A stretch of DNA of 64,000 nt from an uncultured Desulfuromonas sp. (GCF_963678835.1 NZ_OY787469.1:1860001-1924000), one strand, 5' to 3'. Counted from the first letter of the stretch, positions 43,777-53,983 are shown. Notes: generated by a model from the letters alone, not told the origin. Translations and numbers: made by a program.

Positions 43777-45261
43777 ATGGAAGAGATCAATGATTTAGTG
43801 GCCCAGCGCATGGCCAAGGCCGATGATCTGCGTGAGCAGGGCACCAATCCCTACGCAAACGGGTTTGTCGTCAGTCACCAGAACGCGCAGATCCGCGCAG
43901 CCCATGCCGAGGACGATGCCGCAGCGTTGGAAGGTTGTGAACAGGAGTACGTGATTGCCGGGCGCATTATGGCGCGTCGCGATTTCGGCAAGGCGGCATT
44001 TATCCAGGTACAGGATCGTACCGGCCGTCTGCAGATTTATGTTGGTAAGAACAAGATCGGCGATGAGCAGTTTGCCGTGTTCGGCAAGCTGGATGTCGGC
44101 GACATCGTCGGTATCAGCGGCAAGCCGTTTCGCACTAAGACCGATGAGCTGTCGCTGCGTGCCGAAAGCGTGACTCTGCTGACCAAATCACTGCAGCCTC
44201 TGCCGGAAAAATGGCACGGATTGACCGATGTCGAAACCCGCTATCGTCAGCGTTACCTGGATTTGATTGTCAATCCGGAAGTGGGTGACGTATTCAAAAA
44301 ACGCAGCCAGATCATCAGCCTGATGCGTGCCTTTATGCAGGAGCGTGACTACCTTGAGGTGGAAACGCCGATGATGCAGCCGGTGGCTGGTGGCGCAACG
44401 GCCAAGCCGTTTGTCACCCATCACAATACCCTGAAAATGGATCTGTTCCTGCGGATTGCGCCGGAGCTTTATCTCAAGCGCCTTGTCGTCGGCGGTTTTG
44501 AGCGGGTGTTCGAGATCAATCGTAACTTCCGTAACGAAGGGATTTCCATCCAGCATAATCCTGAGTTTACCATGATGGAATTCTATCAGGCCTACGCCAC
44601 GTATCATGATCTGATGGATATGACCGAAGAGATGATTGGTTCCATTGCCGAGAAGGTGTGTGGCAGCCGGGTGGTCAGTTACGGCGGCAAGGATGTTGAT
44701 CTCACTGCACCCTGGGATCGTCTCACCGTCAAGGAAGCCATTGTCAAATATGGCGATATCAGCCTGGAAGACCTCAACGATCCGGACAAGGCACTGGCCT
44801 ACGCCAATTCCATCGGACTTGAGTTTGATGGAGCCGTTGGTTACGGCAAGCTGTTGACCGAACTGTTTGACGAAGTGGCGGAGCCGAAGTTGTGGAATCC
44901 AACCTTTGTCACCGAATATCCGACCGAAGTGTCTCCCCTGTCACGTCGCAATGATGAGCGTCCGGAAGTGGTCGATCGCTTTGAGCTGTTTGTTGTTGGT
45001 CGCGAGCTGGCCAATGCGTTTTCCGAGCTCAATGATCCGGTGGACCAGAAGGGCCGCTTTGAGCAGCAACTGGTCGAAAAAGAGGCCGGTGATGATGAGG
45101 CTCATGCCATGGATGAAGATTACATCCGCGCTCTGGAATACGGCCTGCCGCCGACCGCCGGCGAAGGCATTGGTATTGACCGTCTGGTCATGCTGCTGAC
45201 CGATTCCGCATCGATTCGCGACGTGATCCTGTTCCCGCAATTGCGTAAAGAGACCCGTTAA
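43777..45261 (+). CDS. lysS: Lysyl-tRNA synthetase (class II)
   Basis: 494 residues. N-terminal OB fold (about 50-150: VIAGRIMARRDFGKAAFIQ, GRLQIYVGK) and class II catalytic core: motif 1 around MRAFMQERDYLEVETP, motif 2 FRNEGISIQHNPEFTMMEFY, motif 3 GEGIGIDRLVMLLTD. Charges tRNA-Lys in the cytosol. ATG 43777 gives a family-typical start (MEE); an in-frame TTG two codons earlier (43771) is better spaced from AAGGA and cannot be excluded. Confidence 0.96.
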   Translation: MEEINDLVAQRMAKADDLREQGTNPYANGFVVSHQNAQIRAAHAEDDAAALEGCEQEYVIAGRIMARRDFGKAAFIQVQDRTGRLQIYVGKNKIGDEQFAVFGKLDVGDIVGISGKPFRTKTDELSLRAESVTLLTKSLQPLPEKWHGLTDVETRYRQRYLDLIVNPEVGDVFKKRSQIISLMRAFMQERDYLEVETPMMQPVAGGATAKPFVTHHNTLKMDLFLRIAPELYLKRLVVGGFERVFEINRNFRNEGISIQHNPEFTMMEFYQAYATYHDLMDMTEEMIGSIAEKVCGSRVVSYGGKDVDLTAPWDRLTVKEAIVKYGDISLEDLNDPDKALAYANSIGLEFDGAVGYGKLLTELFDEVAEPKLWNPTFVTEYPTEVSPLSRRNDERPEVVDRFELFVVGRELANAFSELNDPVDQKGRFEQQLVEKEAGDDEAHAMDEDYIRALEYGLPPTAGEGIGIDRLVMLLTDSASIRDVILFPQLRKETR

Positions 45262-45265
45262 TTTC

Positions 45266-45298
45266 CTGGCGCAGCAGACCTGTTGCGCCAGTTCTTTC
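45266..45298 (+). terminator. Terminator-like hairpin between lysS and lolC/E
   Basis: CTGGCGCA (45266-45273) pairs perfectly with TGCGCCAG (45284-45291), loop of ten, followed by TTCTTTC. The T-run is broken, so it may only lower read-through into the Lol genes. Confidence 0.5.
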
Positions 45299-45324
45299 AG
45301 CATCCATCTGAAGGGCAACTTTTT

Positions 45325-46578
45325 ATGGGCTATGAATGGTTTATCAGCCTGCGTTATCTGCGTGCGCGGCGCAAGCAAACCTTCATCTCGGTCATCTCCT
45401 TTATCTCCGTCACCGGAGTGACTCTCGGTGTGGCGGCGTTGATTTTGGTGCTGGCGATCATGACCGGATTTCATGACGGCGTCCGTCAGCAGATTCTCGG
45501 CAATGTCCCACATGTGACAGTGCAAAGCCAGGGCGGCACTGTGAGTGACTGGCCGCAACTGGTTGAAACAATTCGATCCACATCCTCTTCGGTGGTTTCT
45601 GCCGAACCCTATGTGGTTAAGGAAGCCATGTTGCTGGCTCATGGCAATGTGGCAGCAGCCAACCTTAAAGGGGTTTCCTCCGACAATCGTGTGTTGTCCC
45701 AGGCGTTTTTCACTGAAGATAATCAGCCGATTAACAGCGTGTTGTTTAACGCAACTCGCACTCAGCCCGGCATCGTCATTGCCGCGGACACGGCGGCACT
45801 TCTCGGTGTCTCTCTGGGGGATCGCATCAATGTCATCCCGCCGGATTTCACTCTGACGCCGTTTGGCCTGATCCCTAAAATCAAACCGTTTGATGTGGTG
45901 GGGATCGCCCGGGCGCGCGGTGGCTTTCTCGATACCTATTATGCTTATATCTCTCTGGCGCAGGCGCAGCATTTTATCGGCGAAGCCGATAAGGTCAGTG
46001 GTATTGAAATTGAAGTGGCGCGCTTTGACGATGCACAACCTCTGGCCGAGGCATTGCGAGCCGACCTTGGTTATCCCTACAGTATCCGTTCATGGCAGGA
46101 GATGTTTGGTTCATTTCTGGCGGCGTTGAAGTTGGAAAAACTCGGTCTGTTCATTGTGCTGGGCATCATCGTGCTGGTGGCGGCATTTAACATTGCCACA
46201 ACACTGATTATGGTGGTGATGGAGAAGCACAAAGATATCGCCATTTTGCGGTCCATGGGAGCGACATCGCGGAGTATCCTGAAGATTTTTGTGTTCGAAG
46301 GTTTGCTGATCGGAACTTCGGGAACCGCTCTAGGCACCGGACTTGGTTTGACGTTGGCACTTAACGCAGACGCCATGATCAGCTGGTTGGAACGCAAACT
46401 CCATGTGACGATTTTTGACAAAACTGTCTATGGAATGGACCACTTTCCGTCCCAGGTGGAATCGTCGGATGTGATTGCCGTTGTTGTGGTGGCCATGGCG
46501 ATTTGTCTGGTGGCAACGGTCTATCCGGCGTTGCGGGCAGCCCGGCTCGACCCGGCGGAATCGTTGCGTTACGAATGA
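45325..46578 (+). CDS. Lipoprotein-releasing ABC transporter permease LolC/LolE
   Basis: 417 residues. One N-terminal membrane helix (about 20-45, SFISVTGVTLGVAALILVLA), a large periplasmic domain, then three C-terminal helices (about 270-405), the FtsX/LolCE layout. The family start FISLRYLRARRKQTFISVIS is present. With LolD it extracts mature lipoproteins from the inner membrane for LolA. Only one permease gene is present, so a homodimer (LolF-like arrangement) is likely. The start ATG 45325 follows GAAGGG; an in-frame start at 45283 falls in the hairpin and is rejected. Confidence 0.92.
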   Translation: MGYEWFISLRYLRARRKQTFISVISFISVTGVTLGVAALILVLAIMTGFHDGVRQQILGNVPHVTVQSQGGTVSDWPQLVETIRSTSSSVVSAEPYVVKEAMLLAHGNVAAANLKGVSSDNRVLSQAFFTEDNQPINSVLFNATRTQPGIVIAADTAALLGVSLGDRINVIPPDFTLTPFGLIPKIKPFDVVGIARARGGFLDTYYAYISLAQAQHFIGEADKVSGIEIEVARFDDAQPLAEALRADLGYPYSIRSWQEMFGSFLAALKLEKLGLFIVLGIIVLVAAFNIATTLIMVVMEKHKDIAILRSMGATSRSILKIFVFEGLLIGTSGTALGTGLGLTLALNADAMISWLERKLHVTIFDKTVYGMDHFPSQVESSDVIAVVVVAMAICLVATVYPALRAARLDPAESLRYE

Positions 46579-46605
46579 CGGTAGAGATTTTGCAGGGAGG
46601 ACACG

Positions 46606-47283
46606 GTGAACGTGTTACTTGAAGCGCGACATATTCGTAAATCTTTTGATACCGGCCAGGGAACCTTGACCGTGCTCCGTGACGTCAACCTGTCGATTGT
46701 TGCCCAGGAGCGTGTGGCGGTGGTCGGTGCCTCCGGATCCGGGAAAACCACCCTGATGCATATTCTCGGCACCTTAGATCGTCCCAGTGACGGGCAGTGT
46801 TTTTTTGACGGTGTCGACCTGTTTTCTTTGTCGGCGGCCCATCTGGATGCGTTTCGCAATGCGACGCTCGGTTTCGTGTTTCAGTTTCACCAGCTGTTGC
46901 CGGAGTTCAGTGCGTTGGAGAATGTCATGATGCCGGCGTTGATCCATGGCGAAAAACGCAGCTGTGCGCAACAGAGTGCTGAAGATTTACTTGACCAGGT
47001 GGGATTGCACCATCGCTTGCATCACAAACCGGGTCAGCTTTCCGGCGGTGAACAGCAGCGTGTGGCGATTGCTCGCGCGCTGGTGCAGAAACCGCAACTG
47101 TTGATTGCCGACGAACCGACCGGGAATCTTGATTCGGCGACGTCGGAAGAGATCTATGCGTTGCTTGAACAATTGCATCAGGAGCATCACTTGACGTTAG
47201 TCATGGTCACCCATAACCGTGAGTTGGCATCACGAATGGATCGGACTGTCCATATCCGTGATGGTGAACTGCTGAGTTCCTGA
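46606..47283 (+). CDS. lolD: Lipoprotein-releasing ABC transporter ATPase
   Basis: ABC ATPase of 225 residues: Walker [14 protein letters not shown]-loop [21 protein letters not shown], signature [15 protein letters not shown], Walker [14 protein letters not shown]-loop MVTHNREL. The LPEF/ALENV segment is typical of LolD/MacB-type ATPases. It powers the permease gene 27 bp upstream. GTG start with GGGAGG 5 bp before it. Confidence 0.94.
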   Translation: MNVLLEARHIRKSFDTGQGTLTVLRDVNLSIVAQERVAVVGASGSGKTTLMHILGTLDRPSDGQCFFDGVDLFSLSAAHLDAFRNATLGFVFQFHQLLPEFSALENVMMPALIHGEKRSCAQQSAEDLLDQVGLHHRLHHKPGQLSGGEQQRVAIARALVQKPQLLIADEPTGNLDSATSEEIYALLEQLHQEHHLTLVMVTHNRELASRMDRTVHIRDGELLSS

Positions 47284-47533
47284 TTGCGAAAAACTTTTTT
47301 CGGGGGTTGAGACGTGATGTGTCGCCCCTGTGTTTCAATCGTGTTGGATGATGTAAGACCGGGAGTTTTAGGTTTACACCCGTCAGGGCTTTTCCTATAA
47401 TGAACGACTTTGTTAAGTATGTGTGTCGATTACTGAAAACTGGTGGTCCGTCTGTTTCAGGCGGACATTGTTTCATGTTGATACGGCGCAGGGAATAATC
47501 CGGATAGATCGAGCTTTGAGGAGATCGGATTTT

Positions 47534-49888
47534 ATGCTCAAGAGGGCTGTTGTATATTTGGCGGTAGTGATCTGCCTGTGGGCCGGGACATCGATTGCGG
47601 CAGATGGCGTTCGCACCGTGTCGGACGTGAGGATTGACGGAATCAATCGGGTGGATGTCGCCAGCGTGGAGGCAGCGTTGTCCATCAAGGCCGGGCAGCC
47701 GCTGGATGAGGATCGTGTTGATGCAGATCTCCGCGCCATTTATGCCTTAGGGCATTTCAAAGATGTTGAGGCTTCTGTTGAACAGCAGGGTGAGGTGGTG
47801 ACCCTGGTGTATCGGGTGACGGAACGGCCGCTGGTCCGTTCCATTAAACTCAACGGCATCAAAGAGCTCAAGCGCTCCAAGGTGCGCGGTGCCCTGACCA
47901 TGCGCACTCCGAGTATTCTGCATCCGAAGACGCTTCAGGAAAGTACCGCGGCTATTCGCCAGACCTATATTGATGAAGGCTATTACGCTGCTGAAGTCAG
48001 TTCGCGTGTTGATACCAACTCCCGCAATGAAGCAACGGTTTATTTCGATATTGTTGAGGGAACCAAAGTCACCATCGATGATATTACTTTTGAAGGCAAT
48101 GAGGTCTTTTCCGATCGTAAGTTGCGCGGCTTCATGCAGACCAAAGAGTGGTGGTTGTTCTCCTGGCTTACAAGTGGCGGGACTTATAATGAAGCGATGC
48201 TGGAAAATGATCGTGAGTTGATCAAGGATGCCTATTTTAACGAAGGGTATATTCGCGTCCGGGTCAAGCCGCCGTTGATCACGCTGTCGGATGATCGCGA
48301 AGAGATGGATATCCATATCGAGATTGATGAAGGGCAGCAATATTACCTCGGCGATATGGCCGTCAAAGGGGATCTTCTTGAAGACGAGACCACGTTGCTG
48401 GGCCTGTTGAAATTCAAAGCCGGTGATGTGTTCAGTCGTGAACAACTGCGCAAGGATATCAAACGCCTCAACGATTACTATGCGGACCATGGTTATGCCT
48501 ATGTCAACGTCTCTCCGGTCACACTGATCAACAACGAACAGCGCACCGTCGATGTCACCTTTGAGATCGAGCAGGGCGTTCAGGTGCACATCGGTCGCAT
48601 CAATATCGGTGGCAACACCAAAACCCGTGACAAAGTTATCCGCCGTGAAATGGTGCTTGTCGAAGGGGATCTGTACAGTGCCTCTCGTCTTGAAGCGAGC
48701 CGCAAACGGATTAACAACCTGGGCTTTTTCAGTGAAGTGAATGTTGATACCGTTGAAGCGGGCAAGGAAGAACTGATGGATGTTCAGGTTGATGTCAAAG
48801 AGCAATCCACCGGAACATTCAGTGTTGGTTTCGGTTATTCCTCCGTGGACGGTTTTATCGGTCAGGGCTCAATCAGTCAGGACAACTTCCTCGGTAAGGC
48901 GTGGCGCTTGAATCTGGCCGGTTCCTTCGGTGGCGATTCAACCACCTATCAACTGGGTTTGCTTGATCCTTATTTCATGGATAAAAATCTGGCTCTGGGT
49001 TTTGACGTGTATCGCACGGATCGCGAGTGGGACGAATATTCCCGCGAGGCCACCGGTGGTAAAATCAAGCTGGGAATTCCCATCACCTATGCCACTCGCA
49101 CGTTCTTCATCTATAAGTTTGAGCAAAAAGACATTTATGATGTGGATAACCTGGCGTCCTACTATATTCGTGAGCAGGAAGGCAGTTCGACGCTGTCTTC
49201 CATCTATGCCTCGATTTCGACCAACACGACTGATTACCGGCCTGATCCCTCCAGTGGCTTCATGTCGGAGGTGTCGGTGGAATTTGCCGGTCTCGGTGGC
49301 TCGGAGAAATTTGTTAAAACCATTCTCGATCATCGCCACTTTGTTCCGATCAAATGGGGCATTGTCTTTTCAGCGCATGGCCAGGTTGGTTTTGTGCATA
49401 GAGTGGGCGGCCAAGAGATTCCGGTCGATGAACGATTCTACCTCGGCGGCATCAATACCATGCGCGGCTTTGAAAATCGCGAAGTTGGGCCCTGGGAATG
49501 GGGGCGCGAGTATGCACGTAACGAAGCAGGTGATCTTCTTGATGAAAATGGGGATATCTATGATCCCGCAGCGGGTGTTCCTCTTGGTTATGTTGATTCC
49601 ACAACCGAGCGCGATTTTATCGGTGGGGTCAAAGAAGCATTCTGCAATCTGGAACTGATCTTCCCGCTGTTGAAAGATGCCGGGCTCAAAGGGGTGGTCT
49701 TCGTTGATATTGGTAATACCTGGGATCAGGGTGAGGAGTTTATGTCCGATCTGCGCTACAGCACCGGTGTGGGCATTCGCTGGAACAGCCCGCTGGGGCC
49801 GTTGCGCCTGGAATGGGGGTATAACCTTAATCCCGAAGAGTATGAAGATGATTCTCAGTTTGATTTCTCGATTGGTAAATTTTTCTAA
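47534..49888 (+). CDS. bamA: Outer-membrane protein assembly factor BamA
   Basis: 784 residues. A signal peptide (about 1-23, ending TSIAAD) is followed by POTRA-type repeats (about 25-345; VSDVRIDGINRVDVASVEAA, IDDITFEGNEVFSDRKLRGF, HIGRINIGGNTKTRDKVIRRE) and the 16-strand Omp85 barrel with the lid motif MRGF (GGINTMRGFENREVG) and RFSIG-like end FDFSIGKFF. Core of the BAM complex that folds beta-barrels into the outer membrane. ATG 47534 is chosen over a start at 47423 because only it begins with a signal peptide; GAGGAG lies upstream. Confidence 0.96.
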   Translation: MLKRAVVYLAVVICLWAGTSIAADGVRTVSDVRIDGINRVDVASVEAALSIKAGQPLDEDRVDADLRAIYALGHFKDVEASVEQQGEVVTLVYRVTERPLVRSIKLNGIKELKRSKVRGALTMRTPSILHPKTLQESTAAIRQTYIDEGYYAAEVSSRVDTNSRNEATVYFDIVEGTKVTIDDITFEGNEVFSDRKLRGFMQTKEWWLFSWLTSGGTYNEAMLENDRELIKDAYFNEGYIRVRVKPPLITLSDDREEMDIHIEIDEGQQYYLGDMAVKGDLLEDETTLLGLLKFKAGDVFSREQLRKDIKRLNDYYADHGYAYVNVSPVTLINNEQRTVDVTFEIEQGVQVHIGRINIGGNTKTRDKVIRREMVLVEGDLYSASRLEASRKRINNLGFFSEVNVDTVEAGKEELMDVQVDVKEQSTGTFSVGFGYSSVDGFIGQGSISQDNFLGKAWRLNLAGSFGGDSTTYQLGLLDPYFMDKNLALGFDVYRTDREWDEYSREATGGKIKLGIPITYATRTFFIYKFEQKDIYDVDNLASYYIREQEGSSTLSSIYASISTNTTDYRPDPSSGFMSEVSVEFAGLGGSEKFVKTILDHRHFVPIKWGIVFSAHGQVGFVHRVGGQEIPVDERFYLGGINTMRGFENREVGPWEWGREYARNEAGDLLDENGDIYDPAAGVPLGYVDSTTERDFIGGVKEAFCNLELIFPLLKDAGLKGVVFVDIGNTWDQGEEFMSDLRYSTGVGIRWNSPLGPLRLEWGYNLNPEEYEDDSQFDFSIGKFF

Positions 49889-49917
49889 CCTTTTAACATG
49901 GTGTTAAGGAGTTCAAC

Positions 49918-50436
49918 ATGAAGCGTATTGTTATTGCTGTTCTGATGTGTCTGAGTCTGGTTGCCACGGCAAGTGCTGCGGATGTAAAGCTGGGCTACGT
50001 TGATCTGCAAAAAGCTCTGACGATGTCAGCGGCGGGTCAGGCCGCCAAAGCGAAGATGGACAGCGAGATCAAGACCATTGAGAATGATGTTAAAAAACGC
50101 GAGTCTGATCTGCGCGCGCTGCAGGAATCCTTGCAGAAGCAAGCGGCTCTGCTCAGTGCAGAAGCGCGCCAGGAAAAAGAACTCGATTTTAAACAACAGG
50201 TCAAAGATCACCAGCGTTTTGTCAAAGACAAGCAGGAAGAGATGCGCAGCAAGGAGATGACCTATACCCAGCAGATTCTGCGTGATCTCGGCGCTCAAGT
50301 TGTGACTATGAGCCAGGATAAGGGGATCACCATGATGTTTGAAAAAAGTCAGCTGGTGTATGCCATTGATGCCATTGATTATACCGATGCGCTGATCAAA
50401 GCGTATGATGCCGTCTATAAAGACAGCCACAAGTAA
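49918..50436 (+). CDS. skp: Periplasmic chaperone Skp/OmpH family
   Basis: 172 residues: signal peptide (1-20, ending TASAAD), then VKLGYVDLQKALTMSAAGQAAK and a long coiled-coil tentacle (about 45-120) rich in K/E/Q, ending in the core strands around GITMMFEKSQLVYAI. Skp trimers carry unfolded outer-membrane proteins to BamA. The position between bamA and lpxD is the classic gene order. AAGGAG lies 8 bp before ATG. Confidence 0.93.
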   Translation: MKRIVIAVLMCLSLVATASAADVKLGYVDLQKALTMSAAGQAAKAKMDSEIKTIENDVKKRESDLRALQESLQKQAALLSAEARQEKELDFKQQVKDHQRFVKDKQEEMRSKEMTYTQQILRDLGAQVVTMSQDKGITMMFEKSQLVYAIDAIDYTDALIKAYDAVYKDSHK

Positions 50437-50454
50437 TCCGAGAGGACAAGCCTG

Positions 50455-51486
50455 ATGGCGACATTAAACGACCTGGCGGCACTGATTGATGGTGACATCA
50501 TCGGTGACGCCAGTGTAGAAATCACGCGTCTGGCCCCGATTGACGGGGCCGGACCCGGTGATATCACTTTTATTGCCAATCCCAAGTATCTTCCCTTTGT
50601 AAGCAAGACCGCCGCTTCGGCGATTCTTGTTGATCGTCCTCTGGACCGGGAAGATATTGCTTATTTGGTGTGTAAAAATCCCTATCTGGCTTTTGCCAAA
50701 ATTCTGACGCATTTGAATGTCCAGCGTCTGGAGCCTCTGGGCGTGCTGCCCGGAGCCCAGGTCGCCCCATCAGCCGTACTGGGAAAGGGGATTACCGTCC
50801 ATCCCGGCGCCGTTGTTGGCGAAGGTGTGGAAATTGGTGACGGATCGATCCTTTATCCCAATGTGGTTGTTTACGATCAGGTTAAAATCGGTTGCGACTG
50901 TCAGATTCATGCTGGGAGCGTGATTCGTGAAGGATGTGTTGTCGGTGACCGGGTTATCGTTCAGCCCAATGCCGTCATTGGATCAGACGGCTTCGGCTTT
51001 GCTCCTGATGGCGAGGCCTACTACAAAATTCCCCAGGTCGGCATTGTTGTTATTGAGGACGATGTTGAAATTGGTGCCGGTTCCTGTATTGACCGGGCTG
51101 CCATGGGCGTCACCCGTATCAGTGAAGGCTGTAAACTGGATAATATGGTCCAGGTCGCTCACAATGTAACCGTGGGGCCGCACACGGTCATGGCATCTCA
51201 ATCCGGTATTGCCGGTAGCGCGAAAGTGGGACGCCATTGCACGGTTGGTGGACAAGCGGCGATTACAGGCCATATCACGGTGGGTGATAATGTCACTCTC
51301 GGTGGCCGTGGTGGTATTGCCGGCAACATGGATGGAAATCAGGTGGTATCGGGCATCCCGGCCATCCCCCATAAGGAGTGGTTGAAGTCTTCCATGGTAT
51401 TTCCGAAGTTGCCGCAGATGAAAAAAGAGATTACAGCCCTGAAACGTCAGCTTGAGGCGTTACAGGCCAAAATTGAGGAAGAATAG
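50455..51486 (+). CDS. lpxD: UDP-3-O-(3-hydroxyacyl)glucosamine N-acyltransferase
   Basis: 343 residues. An N-terminal uridine-binding domain (about 1-100; FIANPKYLPFVSKTAASAIL) precedes a left-handed beta-helix of hexapeptide repeats (about 105-300; GEGVEIGDGSILYPNVVVYD, GSDGFGFAPDG with the active-site region, ASQSGIAGSAKVGRH). A C-terminal helix follows. Adds the second hydroxyacyl chain in lipid A synthesis using acyl-ACP. GAGAGGA site before ATG. Confidence 0.95.
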   Translation: MATLNDLAALIDGDIIGDASVEITRLAPIDGAGPGDITFIANPKYLPFVSKTAASAILVDRPLDREDIAYLVCKNPYLAFAKILTHLNVQRLEPLGVLPGAQVAPSAVLGKGITVHPGAVVGEGVEIGDGSILYPNVVVYDQVKIGCDCQIHAGSVIREGCVVGDRVIVQPNAVIGSDGFGFAPDGEAYYKIPQVGIVVIEDDVEIGAGSCIDRAAMGVTRISEGCKLDNMVQVAHNVTVGPHTVMASQSGIAGSAKVGRHCTVGGQAAITGHITVGDNVTLGGRGGIAGNMDGNQVVSGIPAIPHKEWLKSSMVFPKLPQMKKEITALKRQLEALQAKIEEE

Positions 51487-51491
51487 AAGCT

Positions 51492-51932
51492 ATGTTGATG
51501 AATGCAACGGAAGTGATGAAGCGTTTGCCGCATCGTTACCCTTTTTTGCTGGTTGATGGCATCGAATCCTTTACCGAAAACGAGTCGATTGTCGGCATCA
51601 AAAACGTCACCATCAACGAACCGTTTTTTCAAGGACACTTCCCCGGCCATCCGATCATGCCGGGTGTGCTGATTGTTGAAGCCATGGCCCAGGTTGGTGG
51701 GCTGTTCGCCAGTCTCAATGACGAGATCGGTGAAGATAAGGTGACCTATTTTACCGGAATCGACAAGGCGAAATTCCGTAGGCCGGTGGTACCCGGTGAT
51801 GTGCTGCGCATGGAGCTGGCACTGCTGAAATGTCGCCGCGGCATTTATCAGTTTTCCGGTAAAGCCTATGTCGGTGACACTCTGGTCACTGAAGCGGAAC
51901 TCAAAGCAACTTTTGTTGATCGGGAAGGCTAA
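51492..51932 (+). CDS. fabZ: 3-hydroxyacyl-ACP dehydratase
   Basis: 146-residue hot-dog-fold enzyme. N-terminus [14 protein letters not shown]; active-site His and Glu in [31 protein letters not shown]. It dehydrates 3-hydroxyacyl-ACP in fatty acid synthesis and so competes with the LpxA and LpxD acyl transfers encoded on both sides. Five bp after lpxD and four bp before lpxA. Confidence 0.96.
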   Translation: MLMNATEVMKRLPHRYPFLLVDGIESFTENESIVGIKNVTINEPFFQGHFPGHPIMPGVLIVEAMAQVGGLFASLNDEIGEDKVTYFTGIDKAKFRRPVVPGDVLRMELALLKCRRGIYQFSGKAYVGDTLVTEAELKATFVDREG

Positions 51933-51935
51933 TTC

Positions 51936-52706
51936 ATGATACACCCCACCGCAATTATTGAGCCGGGAGCGCAATTGGGCAAAGACGTCCAGATTGGTGC
52001 TTATTCCATTATTCGCCAACACGTCGTTATTGGTGACCGCACTGTTGTCGGTCCCCATGTTGTGATCGAAGGACGCACCACCATAGGCTGTGACAACGAG
52101 ATTTTTCAGTTCGCATCCATTGGCGCCATCCCTCAGGATCTCAAATTTCACGGTGAAGAATCGACCCTGACGATCGGTGATCGTAACAAGATTCGTGAAT
52201 TCACGACGCTGCATCTGGGCACGGAAGATGGTGGCGGTAAGACCGTGGTGGGTAGTGATAACCTGTTTATGGCTTACACGCATGTTGCGCATGATTGCAT
52301 TGTCGGAAACCATGTGATCCTGGCCAATAATGCGACGTTGGCCGGCCATGTTGAAGTCGATGATTATGCCATTCTTGGCGGCATGTCCGCCGTCCACCAG
52401 TTTACCCGAGTAGGAGCACATGTCATGGCCAGCGGCGGTTCGATGATTGCCCAGGATGTTCCTCCTTTTGTTATTGCCCAAGGTGACCGCGCCAAAACCA
52501 TTGGTTTGAACCTGATCGGTTTGAAACGGCGTGGATTCAGCTCTGAATCACTGTCTGCGTTGAAAAAAGCCTACAGACTGGTGTTCCGTTCCGGATTGCG
52601 TCAGGAAGAAGCCCTGCAACAGATTGCCGACACGGTGGATGATTGTCCTGAGGTGCGTGCTTTTACGGAGTTTATCCGCACCAGTGAACGGGGCGTGGCG
52701 CGTTAG
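51936..52706 (+). CDS. lpxA: UDP-N-acetylglucosamine O-acyltransferase
   Basis: 256 residues, first step of lipid A synthesis. Hexapeptide beta-helix from IHPTAIIEPGAQLGKDVQIG; catalytic histidine region MAYTHVAHDCIVGN; ADYAILGG-like turn (DDYAILGGMSAVHQFTRVG) and the C-terminal helical domain with GLNLIGLKRRGFS and LRQEEALQQI. All family landmarks are present. The 80 bp to lpxB contain no gene. Confidence 0.96.
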   Translation: MIHPTAIIEPGAQLGKDVQIGAYSIIRQHVVIGDRTVVGPHVVIEGRTTIGCDNEIFQFASIGAIPQDLKFHGEESTLTIGDRNKIREFTTLHLGTEDGGGKTVVGSDNLFMAYTHVAHDCIVGNHVILANNATLAGHVEVDDYAILGGMSAVHQFTRVGAHVMASGGSMIAQDVPPFVIAQGDRAKTIGLNLIGLKRRGFSSESLSALKKAYRLVFRSGLRQEEALQQIADTVDDCPEVRAFTEFIRTSERGVAR

Positions 52707-52786
52707 TTTGCCACCCACAATGACTGAGGAGGGATCAAAAGAACCTTTGATGTCACCTTTGCGACTTTCATCAAGGAACGACGCGC

Positions 52787-53983
52787 ATGACGATATTATC
52801 TCAATGCAGCGGACCGCGGCGTGCTCTGATTGTTACCGGAGAAGCCTCAGGTGACCTGCATGGTGCCAATTTGATCAAAGCCGCCCAGCAACTGGACCCT
52901 GATTTGAGTTTTTGCGGGGTTGGCGGTGAAAAGATGGCGGCAGCCGGTTGTGAAATCCTCATTCCCAGCTCCGAACTTTCTGTGATGGGGCTGGTCGAGG
53001 TGGTGCGCCATTTGCCACGGATCTGGCGGGTTTTTCAGCAGCTCAAGCAACTGCTGTTCAGTCCGCAGCCTCCTGATGTGGTGATTCTGATTGATTCCCC
53101 TGATTTCAATCTGCGGTTGGCCAAACAGGCCAAAAAAGCCGGTATCCCCGTTGTCTACTATGTCAGTCCCCAGGTGTGGGCCTGGCGTAAAGGCCGTGTC
53201 AAAGGGATCTCAGCAGTGGTTGATCGCCTGGCCGCCATCTTTCCGTTTGAACCGGATTGTTACCGGGGCTACCCCATTGATGTGCGCTATGTCGGTCATC
53301 CGTTGTTGGATGAAGCTGGAATCAGCGACGATGTTGAGGCGATACGCCAACGCTATCAACTCACCGGACAGGGGCCGACCATCGGCTTGTTTCCGGGCAG
53401 TCGTCAGAATGAGTTGACCTATTCCTTTCCGACCATTGTCGCAACCGCTGCCCAGCTGGCCCGGAGCTATCCTGATGCAGATTTTATCGTTCCTCTGGCA
53501 CCGGGAGTGGATGAAGAGCAGCTACGTCCGCAACTGGAAACTGCCGGTGTCAATGCCACCTTTGTTCGTGACAGCATCTACGACACGGCCGCAGTCTGTG
53601 ATGTGGTGCTGTGCGTGTCGGGAACGGTCACACTGCAGGTGGCCCTGGTGGAAACGCCCATGGCGATTTTGTATAAAGCCGCGCCTGTGACCTATGCGAT
53701 CGGCAAACATCTGGTGTCTGTGGAGTTTATCGGCCTGCCCAATATCGTTGCCGGTAAATCCGTGGTGCGGGAATTTATTCAGGATGACGCCAATCCGCAG
53801 GCTCTGTCTGACGAGATCAAACGGATTCTCGACGATGAAGCGTATCACCAAACAATGAAACAACACCTGGCTGAAGTGCGACATCGCATGGGCGAGCCGG
53901 GCTGTTCAGGGCGGGTCGCTGAGATGGCAATTGAATTAAGTTGCGAACATGCGCAACAAGGGAGTTCACATGGCAGGGCATAA
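52787..53983 (+). CDS. lpxB: Lipid A disaccharide synthase
   Basis: 398 residues, GT19 family. GEASGDLHGANLI at the N-terminus, CGVGGEKMAAAGCE, DSPDFNLRLAKQAKKAGIPV, YYVSPQVWAWRKGRV, YVGHPLLDE, GLFPGSRQNEL and the C-terminal VPMAILYKAAP-like stretch (ETPMAILYKAAPVTY), all typical. Joins UDP-diacylglucosamine and lipid X. ATG 52787 has AAGGA 8 bp upstream. The 3' end overlaps msbA by 14 bp. Confidence 0.96.
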   Translation: MTILSQCSGPRRALIVTGEASGDLHGANLIKAAQQLDPDLSFCGVGGEKMAAAGCEILIPSSELSVMGLVEVVRHLPRIWRVFQQLKQLLFSPQPPDVVILIDSPDFNLRLAKQAKKAGIPVVYYVSPQVWAWRKGRVKGISAVVDRLAAIFPFEPDCYRGYPIDVRYVGHPLLDEAGISDDVEAIRQRYQLTGQGPTIGLFPGSRQNELTYSFPTIVATAAQLARSYPDADFIVPLAPGVDEEQLRPQLETAGVNATFVRDSIYDTAAVCDVVLCVSGTVTLQVALVETPMAILYKAAPVTYAIGKHLVSVEFIGLPNIVAGKSVVREFIQDDANPQALSDEIKRILDDEAYHQTMKQHLAEVRHRMGEPGCSGRVAEMAIELSCEHAQQGSSHGRA

